Assembly (NCBI RefSeq): GCF_003482105.1
Contig: NZ_QULM01000003.1
Location: 208,054-272,053 of the forward strand
Direction: 5' to 3'
DNA from: Coprococcus sp. OM04-5BH
GTDB taxonomy: Bacteria; Bacillota; Clostridia; Lachnospirales; Lachnospiraceae
DNA length: 64,000 bases
Below the pieces are notes generated by a model. That model ran no database searches, was not told the origin of the DNA, and worked only from the letters and a program-made list of their open reading frames with translations. A program made the translations under genes and the position numbers. Positions 17,350-26,625 of this stretch are shown here, one piece after another (the stretch's first letter is position 1; each line of letters begins with the position of its first letter).

Positions 17350-17403
17350 TCGGCTCCCTGTGACACGGTGTTAAATAAATGGAATGGCATTACATATTGC
17401 AGA

Positions 17404-17483
17404 TTGTGTCAAGTTTTCTATGAAAACCTGACATGTAGCGTCAGCCCTCGCCGTAGGCGATTTATTATGGGCTGATGTTCAAT
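17404..17483 (+). repeat. 80-bp dispersed leader repeat, copy B (before mscS)
   Basis: Same length as copy A (5803-5882) with five substitutions by eye. It carries the TCAAGTTTTC hairpin, the CGCC-GTA-GGCG hairpin, and the end GGGCTGATGTTCAAT leading into the ribosome site. One of the substitutions falls in the first stem (T to C), weakening it by one pair. Confidence 0.8.
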
Positions 17484-17499
17484 GATAGGAGAAATGATC

Positions 17500-18342
17500 A
17501 TGACTATGGATATGATAAATAATTATGGCAGAAAATTTCTTGACTGGTTTATGTCAAAGCTTGGCAGTATAGCCATTGCACTCATATTTTTGGCGGTGTG
17601 CTTTAAGGTCATTAAGATAATAGTAAAGCTACTGAGAAAGGCATTTGACAAGTCGAGGCTTGACAAGAGCGTGGCGGGATTTTTCATCTCTGCCATAAGG
17701 GTGCTGCTCCAGTTTCTTGTGATTCTTACTGCGGCGTCAATGGTGGGATTTCAGATTACATCCTTTATCACGCTGCTTGGCACGGCGGGAGTTACCATAG
17801 GTCTTGCCCTCCAGGGAAGTCTTTCAAATCTTGCAGGCGGTGTGCTGATCCTTATACTTAAGCCCTTTAAGGTTGGGGATTATATAGTTGAGAATTCCAC
17901 CCACTGTGAGGGTGTTGTAGTATCCATAGATATATTCTATACAAGACTCCGTACCTACGACAATCGTACCATAGTGATACCTAACGGAACTATTTCCAAC
18001 ACTTCACTGGTGAATATCTCCGGCAGGGGAACCAACAGGGTTGATGTGAAGTTCTCCGTTGCATATGAGTCTGACCTGAGCAAGGTAAAACAGGTGGTGC
18101 TTGATGTGGTGGATACCATTGACGGGCATATGACCGATAAGCCTGTAGAGTTCTTTATTGAGGAATTTGGCGAGAGCGGTATCGAGATGTATGTGAGATT
18201 TTTCACACCATTTGAGAAGAGCTATGACGCAAAAAGGGAGGCTCTGTGGAAGATAAAGGAAGCCTTCGATGCGAATGGCATTGAGATCCCGTACAACAAG
18301 CTGGATGTGAACATAAAGAGTGACGGGCAGGAAAAAGCATAG
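17500..18342 (+). CDS. mscS: Small-conductance mechanosensitive channel (MscS family)
   Basis: A membrane channel that releases solutes on hypo-osmotic shock. The 280-aa protein has about three transmembrane helices in the first 120 residues. The third is the Gly/Ala-rich pore helix (LLGTAGVTIGLALQGSLSNLAGGVLILILKPF is split around residues 88-118), then the beta domain VGDYIVENSTHCEGVV and the alpha/beta C-terminal cage. Several ATGs lie in frame at the start. I choose 17500, which is 8 nt after ATAGGAG; 17482 lies at the edge of the 80-bp repeat. Confidence 0.92.
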   Translation: MTMDMINNYGRKFLDWFMSKLGSIAIALIFLAVCFKVIKIIVKLLRKAFDKSRLDKSVAGFFISAIRVLLQFLVILTAASMVGFQITSFITLLGTAGVTIGLALQGSLSNLAGGVLILILKPFKVGDYIVENSTHCEGVVVSIDIFYTRLRTYDNRTIVIPNGTISNTSLVNISGRGTNRVDVKFSVAYESDLSKVKQVVLDVVDTIDGHMTDKPVEFFIEEFGESGIEMYVRFFTPFEKSYDAKREALWKIKEAFDANGIEIPYNKLDVNIKSDGQEKA

Positions 18343-18585
18343 CTTTGGATATTTGATCGGGGCATATGCAAATGAGAAAATATATGTAAGAGACACAAAG
18401 TTTATAAAGATATAATAAATCGTCGTGATGGGTATTCTTGCAAAAATGTGATTATGCGAGTATAATTACGGGGATGTGGAAGCATATAAAGACATTTGCA
18501 GAGGCGTTATCTGTTATGTGGCAGGTGTGGATTTTTTCTGCAGATGTCATAATATATAATTTTTAGGATTAGGAGTGAAGAAAAA

Positions 18586-19692
18586 ATGACAAAGATTGAC
18601 ATTATTTCAGGTTTCCTTGGTGCTGGTAAGACAACCCTTATCAAGAAGCTTATTGATGAGGCTTTTAAGGGTGAGAAGCTGGTGCTCATTGAGAATGAGT
18701 TCGGTGAGATCGGTATAGATGGCGGCTTCCTTAAGGATGCCGGTGTTCAGATTACAGAGATGAATTCAGGATGCATCTGCTGTTCACTGGTAGGTGATTT
18801 CGGTACAGCCTTAAAACAGGTTATAACAGATTATGCTCCTGACAGGATAATCATTGAGCCTTCAGGTGTGGGTAAGCTTTCAGATGTTATCAAGGCGGTT
18901 AAGGATGTTTCGGCAGATCTTGATGTGGATCTTGACAGCTACACAACAGTTGCAGACGTATCCAAGTGCAAGATATACATGAAGAACTTCGGCGAGTTCT
19001 TTAATAACCAGATTGAAAGCGCAAATACTATAATCTTAAGCAGAACCCAGAATGTATCACAGGATAAGATTGAAAAGGCTGTTTCTATGATAAGAGAACA
19101 CAATCAGGAGGCTACAATAGTAACAACTCCTTGGAATGATATAAGCGGGGCAATGATCAGAGAGGCAATGCAGAACCATAAGACTCTTGAAGAATCCATG
19201 ATGGAGGAAGAGCATGACCATGATCATCATGACCACGACGAGTGTGGCTGCCATGAACACGATCATCACGACCACGATCATCATCATGATCATGACGACG
19301 AGTGTGGCTGTCATGAACACGATCATCACGACCATGATCACCATCATGACCACGATCATGGTGACGGATGTACTTGCGGCTGTCACGATCATGACCATCA
19401 TCATCACCATGCTGATGAAGTGTTCACAAGCTGGGGCAAGGAGACACCTCATAAGTATAATGAGACCAAGCTTAATGAGATCCTTGATACCCTTGCAGAT
19501 ACAGAGAAGTATGGTATCATCCTTCGTGCTAAGGGAATACTTCCAAGTGACGCAGGTGACTGGCTGTACTTCGACCTTGTACCGGGCGAGTATGAGATCA
19601 GAAAGGGCAACCCTGATATAACAGGTAAGCTTTGTGTAATAGGAAGCAAGCTTGACGAAGCAGCTCTTGCAGAGTTGTTTGAACTCGTATAA
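18586..19692 (+). CDS. CobW/P47K-family GTPase with a large His/Cys metal-binding tail
   Basis: A putative metallochaperone. The G domain begins at once with Walker A (SGFLGAGKTT, residues 8-17), followed by the family metal motif GCICC (62-66) and EPSGVG at about 88. A His/Asp-rich region at about residues 205-275 contains repeated HDHHDHDECGCHEHD-like units with CGC and CTCGC clusters, then a C-terminal CobW domain. Such tails bind zinc, nickel or cobalt. The adjacent co-directional gene is a second CobW-like protein, which suggests a metal-handling pair. Its metal is unknown. The start has a weak AGGAG upstream. Confidence 0.9.
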   Translation: MTKIDIISGFLGAGKTTLIKKLIDEAFKGEKLVLIENEFGEIGIDGGFLKDAGVQITEMNSGCICCSLVGDFGTALKQVITDYAPDRIIIEPSGVGKLSDVIKAVKDVSADLDVDLDSYTTVADVSKCKIYMKNFGEFFNNQIESANTIILSRTQNVSQDKIEKAVSMIREHNQEATIVTTPWNDISGAMIREAMQNHKTLEESMMEEEHDHDHHDHDECGCHEHDHHDHDHHHDHDDECGCHEHDHHDHDHHHDHDHGDGCTCGCHDHDHHHHHADEVFTSWGKETPHKYNETKLNEILDTLADTEKYGIILRAKGILPSDAGDWLYFDLVPGEYEIRKGNPDITGKLCVIGSKLDEAALAELFELV

Positions 19693-19728
19693 GCCAGGGC
19701 TTTATATACAGAACAACGATAATTTTCA

Positions 19729-19753
19729 TCAGCCCTTAAAAGGGGCTGATGTT
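19729..19753 (+). other. Hairpin between the two CobW-like genes
   Basis: CATCAGCCC and GGGCTGATG form a 9-bp stem just before the ribosome site of the next gene. The right arm resembles the GGGCTGATGTT end of the 80-bp repeat. Only a short T-run follows, so it is at most a weak terminator or attenuator. Confidence 0.4.
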
Positions 19754-19776
19754 TGGTACAATAGGAAGGAAATAAT

Positions 19777-20739
19777 ATGATGGGACGTCAGGTAAAGGAA
19801 ATTCCGGTTTATGTATTTATGGGATTTCTTGAAAGCGGTAAGACCACATTTGTAAAGGAAACACTTCTTGACAGATCATTTACCGGCGGAGAGAAGACTC
19901 TTCTTCTTGTATGCGAGGACGGTGAAGAGGAGTATGATGAGAAGGAGTTAAAGAAGAACAATATATATGTTGAATATATAGAAGAGGATCAGCTTACAAC
20001 AGAGCACTTGCTTGATCTTCAGGACAAATATAAGCCTGAATCGGTAATGATCGAGTACAATGGTATGTGGAAGCTTGACAAGATATTTGAGATCAGGGTT
20101 CCAAAGGGTTGGACAGTTGTTCAGGTTCTGTCATTTATAAATGCAGAGACCTATGATCTGTACTCAAACAATATGAAGGCAACAATGGTTGAACAGTTCA
20201 GCAGTGCTGACATGGTAGTGTTCAACAGATGTAAGCCTGAGGACAAGCGTGCAGAGTGGAGACGTTCGATTAAGGCAGTAAACAGAAGAGCCCAGATTAT
20301 ATTCGAGATGGCAGACGGAAGCATTGCCCAGGACGAGAACACAGAAGAGGATCTTCCTTTTGATGTTAAGGCGGATGTTATAGACGTGAAGGATGAAGAT
20401 TACGGAATCTGGTATGTTGACGCTTCAGACGCTCCTGACAGATATAAGGGAAAGAAGATACATTTTAAGGCAATGGTGTTCCATCCTAAGAACTATCCGG
20501 ATAATATATTTGTTCCGGGAAGATTTGCCATGACCTGCTGCGCAGAGGACATCCAGTTCGTAGGTTACAAATGTTACTACAACGGAGCTAAAAATCTTGT
20601 GGACAGACAGTGGGTGGATGTAACCGCTACTATTGATTATGAGTTCTATCCTGATTTCGGAGGAGATGGTCCGGTACTTAAGGCTGAGAAGGTTGTGCTT
20701 ACCGGTGCTCCGGAAGAAGAAGTGGTATACTTCAGTTAA
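19777..20739 (+). CDS. CobW-like P-loop protein fused to a DUF1980/TIGR03943-like domain
   Basis: The 320-aa protein has two parts. The N-terminal part is P-loop GTPase-like (Walker A GFLESGKTTF, residues about 15-24), with MIEYNGMW in place of the usual EPSG region and no GCICC motif. The C-terminal part, from about 210 (WYVDASDAPDRYKGKKIHFKA is split here), contains FVPGRFAMTCCAED and WVDVTATIDYEF, which match the C-terminal domain of DUF1980/TIGR03943 proteins. Those usually work with a DUF318 permease next to CobW genes. No such permease is present here. The inferred role is delivery of a metal or cofactor together with the upstream CobW protein. AGGAAGG precedes the two possible ATGs. 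Confidence 0.75.
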   Translation: MMGRQVKEIPVYVFMGFLESGKTTFVKETLLDRSFTGGEKTLLLVCEDGEEEYDEKELKKNNIYVEYIEEDQLTTEHLLDLQDKYKPESVMIEYNGMWKLDKIFEIRVPKGWTVVQVLSFINAETYDLYSNNMKATMVEQFSSADMVVFNRCKPEDKRAEWRRSIKAVNRRAQIIFEMADGSIAQDENTEEDLPFDVKADVIDVKDEDYGIWYVDASDAPDRYKGKKIHFKAMVFHPKNYPDNIFVPGRFAMTCCAEDIQFVGYKCYYNGAKNLVDRQWVDVTATIDYEFYPDFGGDGPVLKAEKVVLTGAPEEEVVYFS

Positions 20740-20770
20740 TATATGACCAGAGAAATATGACAGGAAAAGC

Positions 20771-20824
20771 CCTGAGACAGATCAGTTGTATTTTAAATAC
20801 AGCCAATCTGTCTCAGGTTTTTTT
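20771..20824 (+). terminator. Rho-independent terminator
   Basis: CCTGAGACAGAT (20771-20782) pairs with ATCTGTCTCAGG (20806-20817), with an inner GTATTT/AAATAC stem, followed by seven T. It is a very strong terminator closing the CobW pair. Confidence 0.92.
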
Positions 20825-20979
20825 ATGGCAATGTGTCAGGTGTAACATGCTTGTATTTGACGACTGCTAAATGGAATCTTATAATTTATAAAAACTTAAT
20901 TTGACCGTAAACAATATCTGCGATAACCTAAGGACATAGATTTTCCCGGAGAAGCCTGCTATTTGCAGGAAGGAGAATA

Positions 20980-22503
20980 ATGTTCAGCAGAGTAATAAGC
21001 GGTACTGTACAGGGCATTGACGCAGTAATGATACAGGTAGAGGCAGACATGTCGGATGGACTGCCCGCATTTGTCATGGTGGGGTATCTTTCATCCTGTG
21101 TCAGGGAGGCAGCAGAGAGAGTCCGCACCGCACTTCGTAATTCCGGTGTGTCCGTTCCGCCCAGACGGATAACCGTAAATCTTTCACCGGCTGATATCAG
21201 AAAGGATGGTACAGCCTTCGATCTTCCCATTGCAGTATGTATACTGATATCCATGGGGATTATTTCAGAAGAAGCAATAAAGAATACTATGATAATAGGA
21301 GAGCTGGGACTAAACGGCGACATAAATGGCGTGCCGGGAGTTCTGTCCATGGTCCATTATGCCTCAGAACATGGGATTAACAGGTTTATTGTTCCCAGGG
21401 CCAATATGGAGGAGGCAGGTCTTATTAAAGGCATTGAAGTGATTGCAGTCTCGGGACTTCAGGAGCTTATAGACTATGAATGTAACGGCAGGAAGGTCAT
21501 ACATGATATGAATAAAAGCACGGGATATTACCCGGATGATTGCTATGACCTTGGTGACTTCGCCGATATTAAAGGACAGGTAATGTTAAAGCGAGGTGTG
21601 GAGATTGCTGTGGCAGGTTTACATAACATAATGATGACCGGGGCGGCAGGCTCAGGAAAGACAATGATCGCAAGACGGATACCTACCATAATGCCTAAGC
21701 TTACATTTGATGAAAGCATTGAAGTTACTAAGATATACAGTGTGGCAGGTATGCTTAAGAACGGACGTGGACTTATCACCAAAAGGCCGTTCAGGGCTCC
21801 CCACCACACCATATCCACAACCGCACTGGTGGGAGGTGGCGTAATTCCGGGACCGGGAGAGATAAGTCTGGCAGATCATGGTGTGCTTTTTCTTGATGAA
21901 TTTCCGGAGTTTGGAAGAAATGTTCTTGAGACCCTAAGGCAGCCTCTTGAGGACAGGGAGGTGAATATATCAAGACTCAGCGGCAGATACAGATTTCCTG
22001 CAGATTTCATGCTGGTCACAGCCAGAAACAACTGTCCCTGCGGCGGCTGGCCCAATGCAAATAAATGTACATGCACCTACAAGCAGATAAGAAATTACAA
22101 TGCAAGGATAAGCGGTCCCCTCCTTGACCGTATAGATATAAATGTGGATGTTGTGAGGGTTGACGTGGAGGAGTTATTTGACCACCGGGAAAATGAATCT
22201 TCCGAAACCATAAGAAAGAGAGTGATGGCTGCCCAAGAGATACAGCAGGAACGGTACAGACATGAGAAGATAAAATTCAATTCGGGACTTGATGGAGGTC
22301 TCATAAATAAATACATAAAGATAAATGGTGACGTCCGGGATATCCTAAGGGAAATGTACGAGAAAAGTCAGTTGTCCGCCAGAGGAAATAACAGGATATT
22401 GAAGATTGCCAGAACTATTGCGGATCTTGCAGGGGATACGGATATACAGGAAAAGCATGTAAGAGAGGCGATATTTTACAGGATGAAGGAGAATGGCGTA
22501 TGA
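20980..22503 (+). CDS. comM: ComM/YifB-family Mg-chelatase-like ATPase
   Basis: A AAA+ helicase-like protein that promotes branch migration during natural transformation in other bacteria. The 507-aa protein has the N-terminal ChlI-like domain (SGTVQGIDAVMIQVEADMSDG...), Walker A GAAGSGKT at about 221-228, Walker B LFLDEFPEF, and the zinc-binding CPCGGW...CTCTY segment near 350. AAGGAG precedes the ATG. The stop overlaps the dprA start by 4 bp (ATGA), so the two competence-type proteins are coupled. This pairing is common in Clostridia even where competence is unproven. Confidence 0.93.
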   Translation: MFSRVISGTVQGIDAVMIQVEADMSDGLPAFVMVGYLSSCVREAAERVRTALRNSGVSVPPRRITVNLSPADIRKDGTAFDLPIAVCILISMGIISEEAIKNTMIIGELGLNGDINGVPGVLSMVHYASEHGINRFIVPRANMEEAGLIKGIEVIAVSGLQELIDYECNGRKVIHDMNKSTGYYPDDCYDLGDFADIKGQVMLKRGVEIAVAGLHNIMMTGAAGSGKTMIARRIPTIMPKLTFDESIEVTKIYSVAGMLKNGRGLITKRPFRAPHHTISTTALVGGGVIPGPGEISLADHGVLFLDEFPEFGRNVLETLRQPLEDREVNISRLSGRYRFPADFMLVTARNNCPCGGWPNANKCTCTYKQIRNYNARISGPLLDRIDINVDVVRVDVEELFDHRENESSETIRKRVMAAQEIQQERYRHEKIKFNSGLDGGLINKYIKINGDVRDILREMYEKSQLSARGNNRILKIARTIADLAGDTDIQEKHVREAIFYRMKENGV

Positions 22504-23756
22504 CAGATGAACTTTATCATCTCTGGACCGGTACATTTCCGGAGATATCAGGCAAGTCCTTTAGCATGATATGTGATTACTTTGGCGGTGCGGAGGCGGT
22601 GTTTAATGAGAGTGATGAGAAGCTGCAGGATGTACTTAAGCCGGCACATTTCAGGCAGCTCAATATATATAGAAGAGAAAATTTGATAAGGGGATTTGCA
22701 GAGGAATTAAAAAGAAAAGAAATCGCATTCACTTATCCGGGACATGAACTGTATCCGGAGCGGCTGCTTAATATTCCTGACAGGCCAAGGCTGTTGTTCA
22801 TAATGGGACAACATACTGTGCTTGAAGAATTAAATGCCCATCCTTCCCTGGCGGTAGTTGGTTCAAGGATGGCGACAAATTATGGTATATCCATGTGCAG
22901 GCGTATTGTAAGTCATGTGGCAAAGGAAGGGGTAGCCATTATAAGCGGTATGGCAGCAGGTATAGATGGTGTTGCTCACAGTACGGTGCTTGATCACCAT
23001 GATAAAGTGATAAATGCTCTAAGTGAAGTGTCGGATAGTGTAGCTTTAACTGTAGGAGTTCTTGGCTGCGGGATAGATAAGATATATCCCGCAGAAAACA
23101 GGAAGCTTTTTAATAGAATGTATGAACAGGGAGTTGTCATATCGGAATACCCGCCGGGTACGGAGCCTGTGAGACATCATTTTCCTCTAAGAAACAGGAT
23201 AATAAGCGGGCTGTCGGATGGAGTGCTGGTGGTGGAAGCAAAGGCGAAAAGCGGTTCACTTATTACTGCTGATCAGGCACTGGAGCAGGGAAAGGATGTG
23301 TATGCCGTTCCCGGAAGAGCCACAGACACCGGGAGTCTCGGGTGTATCAATCTTATAAAGCAGGGGGCGGCATGTGTCACTGGGGCGGAAGATATCATAG
23401 AGAATATGGCAGGGGAGAATAAATTGTTTATAGGCTTCTTTGACAAAGAGAAAACCGAGATAAAAAAAGAAATTGCTATAACGGCAAAAAACAATAAGGT
23501 GCAGAATTTAAATGGAATTATCAAAAAAGTGGGTGTGACAGGGAAAAAAACAGACAATGAGATAAAGGCTTTCAGAGAAGATCTCACGGAGGATGAAAAG
23601 CTGCTGTTGTCATTCATAAAGCAAGAACCTGTTCACATGGAGGAATTGTGTGCAAAAACAGGATTTGCCACGGGAAAGCTGCTTGATATTGTATACGGAC
23701 TTGAGGGGCGGGGAATTATTATGAATGTATCAGGAGGGTATTATACATTGGTATAA
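22500..23756 (+). CDS. dprA: DNA-processing protein DprA
   Basis: Loads RecA on incoming single-stranded DNA. The 418-aa protein has a helical N-terminal region, then the Rossmann-like DprA core: AVVGSRMATNYG, ISGMAAGIDGVAHS, LGCGIDKIYPAENR and PLRNRIISGLSDGVLVVEA. A winged-helix-like C-terminus follows (LTEDEKLLLSFIKQEPVHMEELC). It is longer than most (about 360 aa): extra residues separate HSTVL from GVLGCG, and a Lys-rich linker precedes the C-terminal domain. It overlaps comM by 4 bp. Confidence 0.94.
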   Translation: MTDELYHLWTGTFPEISGKSFSMICDYFGGAEAVFNESDEKLQDVLKPAHFRQLNIYRRENLIRGFAEELKRKEIAFTYPGHELYPERLLNIPDRPRLLFIMGQHTVLEELNAHPSLAVVGSRMATNYGISMCRRIVSHVAKEGVAIISGMAAGIDGVAHSTVLDHHDKVINALSEVSDSVALTVGVLGCGIDKIYPAENRKLFNRMYEQGVVISEYPPGTEPVRHHFPLRNRIISGLSDGVLVVEAKAKSGSLITADQALEQGKDVYAVPGRATDTGSLGCINLIKQGAACVTGAEDIIENMAGENKLFIGFFDKEKTEIKKEIAITAKNNKVQNLNGIIKKVGVTGKKTDNEIKAFREDLTEDEKLLLSFIKQEPVHMEELCAKTGFATGKLLDIVYGLEGRGIIMNVSGGYYTLV

Positions 23757-23885
23757 AAAATGTAGAATATTGGCGGTATTACTGTAAAAAACAGATAAAA
23801 GTTAAAAAAAAGTTGTAATTTGCAGGGTTTTTGTCTATTATGTAATAGGTAAAAAATGAGAGACTTTTCAATGAAAGGGAACGAT

Positions 23886-25196
23886 ATGAAGAAAGTAGTT
23901 AAATTTGGCGGTAGTTCACTTGCCAGTGCTGAACAGTTTAAAAAGGTTGGTAATATAATCCGTGCCGATGAGAGCCGTGTCTATGTGGTTCCATCTGCTC
24001 CGGGTAAGAGAAATTCAGCAGATACAAAGGTTACTGATATGCTGCTCCACGCTTATGAGACAGCAAGCAAGGGTGAGGATATCACCGGTGAGATGGCTGC
24101 CATTAAGGCAAGATATGACGAGATAATCACAGGACTTGGACTTGACTTTAGTCTTGATAGGGACTTCGAGGAGATCACAGAGAAGCTTACTGCAGAGCCT
24201 CTTATGGATTATGCAGCATCAAGAGGTGAGTTCTTAAACGGTAAGATCATGGCGGCTTATCTTGGCATAACATTCATTGATGCCGCTGAGGTTATTTTCT
24301 TCAATGCAGAAGGCAACCTTAATGATTATAAAACATACAAGACGCTTGGACAGAGACTTAAGGAAAATGAGCGTGCGGTAATTCCGGGATTTTATGGAAT
24401 GGGCAAGGATGGAAATGTAAAGACATTTTCCCGTGGCGGTTCAGACGTTACAGGCTCTATTGTGGCTAAGGCATGTCGTGCTGATGTTTACGAGAACTGG
24501 ACAGATGTATCAGGCTTCCTTGTGGCAGATCCACGTATAGTACCTAATCCAAAGGCTATCAAGTATATCACATACAGAGAGCTCCGTGAGCTTTCATACA
24601 TGGGTGCGTCAGTTCTCCACGAGGACGCTATATTCCCTGTACGTCATTGTGGTATTCCTATCAACATCAGAAATACAAATGCTCCTGAGGACAATGGAAC
24701 CTGGATAGTGGAGAGTACATGTCAGAAGCAGGATTATGTTGTTACGGGTATTGCAGGTAAGAAAGACTTCTGTACTATATTTATCTCAAAGGCAATGATG
24801 AATTCAGAGATCGGTTTTGGGAGAAAGGTTCTTCAGGCGTTTGAGGAAAATAATATTTCGTTTGAACATATGCCATCAGGAATTGATACAATGACCATTG
24901 TTGTACATGCAGATGAATTTATCCATAAGGAGCAGAGCGTTGTGTCAGCTATACATCGTCTTGCAGAGCCTGACTCTGTTGAGATCGAATCAGGTCTTGC
25001 TCTTGTGGCGGTTGTTGGACGTGGCATGAAGTCAGCAAGCGGTACAGCAGGAAAGCTGTTCACTGCCCTTGCGAAGGAAGGTATAAATATCAGAATGATA
25101 GATCAGGGTTCATCAGAGCTTAATATCATAATCGGTGTTGACAACAAGGATTTCGAGACAGCTATCAAGGCTATATACAATACATTTATTGGTTAA
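23886..25196 (+). CDS. lysC: Aspartate kinase
   Basis: Phosphorylates aspartate, the entry to lysine/threonine/methionine synthesis and the partner of Asd. The 436-aa monofunctional enzyme starts KKVVKFGGSSLAS, has RGGSDVTGS at about residue 200 for substrate binding, and two C-terminal ACT domains (from about 305 and 385: GIDTMTIVV, INIRMIDQGSSELNIIIGV) that normally bind lysine or threonine. I start at 23886, behind GAAAGGGA; two earlier in-frame ATGs are not needed. The 130-bp leader is too short for a lysine riboswitch and shows none of its motifs. A hairpin at 25213 follows. Confidence 0.94.
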   Translation: MKKVVKFGGSSLASAEQFKKVGNIIRADESRVYVVPSAPGKRNSADTKVTDMLLHAYETASKGEDITGEMAAIKARYDEIITGLGLDFSLDRDFEEITEKLTAEPLMDYAASRGEFLNGKIMAAYLGITFIDAAEVIFFNAEGNLNDYKTYKTLGQRLKENERAVIPGFYGMGKDGNVKTFSRGGSDVTGSIVAKACRADVYENWTDVSGFLVADPRIVPNPKAIKYITYRELRELSYMGASVLHEDAIFPVRHCGIPINIRNTNAPEDNGTWIVESTCQKQDYVVTGIAGKKDFCTIFISKAMMNSEIGFGRKVLQAFEENNISFEHMPSGIDTMTIVVHADEFIHKEQSVVSAIHRLAEPDSVEIESGLALVAVVGRGMKSASGTAGKLFTALAKEGINIRMIDQGSSELNIIIGVDNKDFETAIKAIYNTFIG

Positions 25197-25212
25197 TACA
25201 TTTGAGAAACAG

Positions 25213-25236
25213 GGGGCATGAAATTCATGCCCCTTT
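25213..25236 (+). terminator. Hairpin terminator after aspartate kinase
   Basis: GGGGCATG and CATGCCCC enclose AAATT in a compact 8-bp GC-rich stem. Only three T follow, so efficiency is uncertain. Confidence 0.6.
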
Positions 25237-25354
25237 AGAAGTTGACGTTAGATATTATTTGGTTTGATCTTGAATAAAAGAGCTAAATGATATATGAAAA
25301 AGGCAGATAAGATAAAGAAGATATATATAATATAGATAAGGCGGTGGTACACAG

Positions 25355-25948
25355 TTGGCAGAAAACAAAAAGACAGGACTTATGGATATATTTCTTATTT
25401 TCCTTAAAATTGGTGCTTTTACCTTTGGCGGCGGTTATGCAATGATCGCCCTTCTGGAAGATGAATTCGTGGACAAACGTAGCTGGCTTAATGAGTCGGA
25501 GTTTCTTGATATGACTGCCATTGCAGAGTCCACCCCGGGACCTGTTGCCATTAATGCAGCAACATATCTTGGATATAAGCTTGCAGGCTTTAAGGGGGCT
25601 TTGGCTGCCAGTCTTGCAGTATGTATACCATCATTTGCAATAATATATGTGATCTCTTTTTTCTATGAGAGATTCCAGCAGATAACCTGGGTGGCATCGG
25701 CATTTAAGGGAATACAGGCGTGCGTGGTTTACCTGATACTGTCGGCGGGCTTAAGAATGTTTATTAAAATGAAGAAAAATGTGTTTAATGTAAGCATATT
25801 TGCAGTGGTATCAGTATCCTTTATATTTGTATCACTATTTGGAATATCCTTCTCAAGTATATATTATATATTAATATGCGGAGTCGTTGGAGTCGTAGTG
25901 GGAACATTGCATAATATGAGAAACCGGGAAGATGGAGGAGCGGCATGA
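25355..25948 (+). CDS. chrA: Chromate transporter family, first half-size subunit
   Basis: Integral membrane protein of the CHR family: 197 aa, with FTFGGGYAMIALLEDEFV near the N-terminus, AESTPGPVAINAATYLG at about 55-70 and about five or six hydrophobic helices. Half-size CHR proteins work as pairs, and the second half follows with a 4-bp overlap. The start is TTG at 25355 behind AAGGCGGTGG; an ATG at 25382 would cut nine residues. The substrate in anaerobes is not established. Chromate export is only the family name, and sulfate or another anion is possible. Confidence 0.88.
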   Translation: MAENKKTGLMDIFLIFLKIGAFTFGGGYAMIALLEDEFVDKRSWLNESEFLDMTAIAESTPGPVAINAATYLGYKLAGFKGALAASLAVCIPSFAIIYVISFFYERFQQITWVASAFKGIQACVVYLILSAGLRMFIKMKKNVFNVSIFAVVSVSFIFVSLFGISFSSIYYILICGVVGVVVGTLHNMRNREDGGAA

Positions 25949-26511
25949 TATACTTGAAGCTTTTTCTTTATTTTCTTGAGGTGGGCACCGTATCCTTCGG
26001 TGGCGGTTACGGAATGATATCTCTTATAAGGGATATCGTGTTGTCACAGAACTGGCTTACTGAGGGAGAGCTTATGGATCTGGTTGCCATATCAGAGACC
26101 ACACCGGGACCTCTTGCAGTGAATATGGCAACATTCGTAGGAGCAACAAAGGGAGGATTTTTTGGAGCCTTAATGGCAACCTTCGGTGTGGTGCTTCCGG
26201 CGTTTGTGGTCATAGTACTTATTTCTTCTGTTATGAAGAAGGCTATGGAGTATGCAGGGGTAAAACATATGCTTGACGGCATAAGACCATGTATAATCGC
26301 ACTTATTATTTCAACGGCACTTATATTTGGATTGAAGAATTTAATGGGGATATCGTCAGTGGGAGACAGCCTCAGAATAGATAAGATGGGTGTTTGGATA
26401 TTTGCAGTTTTAGTGGCTGTGGATCAGATTCCGAAGCGGCTTGCAGGCAGAAAGATATCGCCGATAATTCTTATTATAGTGTCGGCAATTCTGGGTGTTA
26501 TCCTGTTTTAG
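25945..26511 (+). CDS. chrA: Chromate transporter family, second half-size subunit
   Basis: Partner of the preceding gene. The 188-aa protein has VSFGGGYGMISLIRDIV and SETTPGPLAVNMATFVG in the same relative places, which shows that the two halves are ancient duplicates. It also has five or six hydrophobic helices. It starts within the stop of the first subunit (ATGA overlap), behind GGAGGAG. The two genes form their own small unit between aspartate kinase and topA. Confidence 0.88.
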   Translation: MIYLKLFLYFLEVGTVSFGGGYGMISLIRDIVLSQNWLTEGELMDLVAISETTPGPLAVNMATFVGATKGGFFGALMATFGVVLPAFVVIVLISSVMKKAMEYAGVKHMLDGIRPCIIALIISTALIFGLKNLMGISSVGDSLRIDKMGVWIFAVLVAVDQIPKRLAGRKISPIILIIVSAILGVILF

Positions 26512-26536
26512 AGGCGGAGGGTTAATAAATCTACAC

Positions 26537-26565
26537 TTGCACTAAAAAAAAATATAGTGTATAGT
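26537..26565 (+). promoter_or_regulatory. Probable topA promoter
   Basis: TTGCAC, 17-bp spacer, TATAGT, 60 bp before the topA start. The leader contains a small TCTGC-GAAA-GCAGA hairpin with a GNRA-type loop. Confidence 0.6.
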
Positions 26566-26625
26566 TGTCTCGTTTGAAATCTGCGAAAGCAGACAGAGTA
26601 TTATCGATAAAGGGGATAGTTTAGC

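Noticed and set aside
19057-19621. Met/Val-rich and Met/Ile/Thr-rich open frames over the His-rich CobW tail
   Set aside because: They are frame shadows of the repetitive His/Asp codons; the CobW frame is clearly the coding one.
23757-23885. Lysine riboswitch before aspartate kinase
   Set aside because: The leader is about 130 bp of AT-rich sequence without the conserved lysine-aptamer blocks or a terminator.
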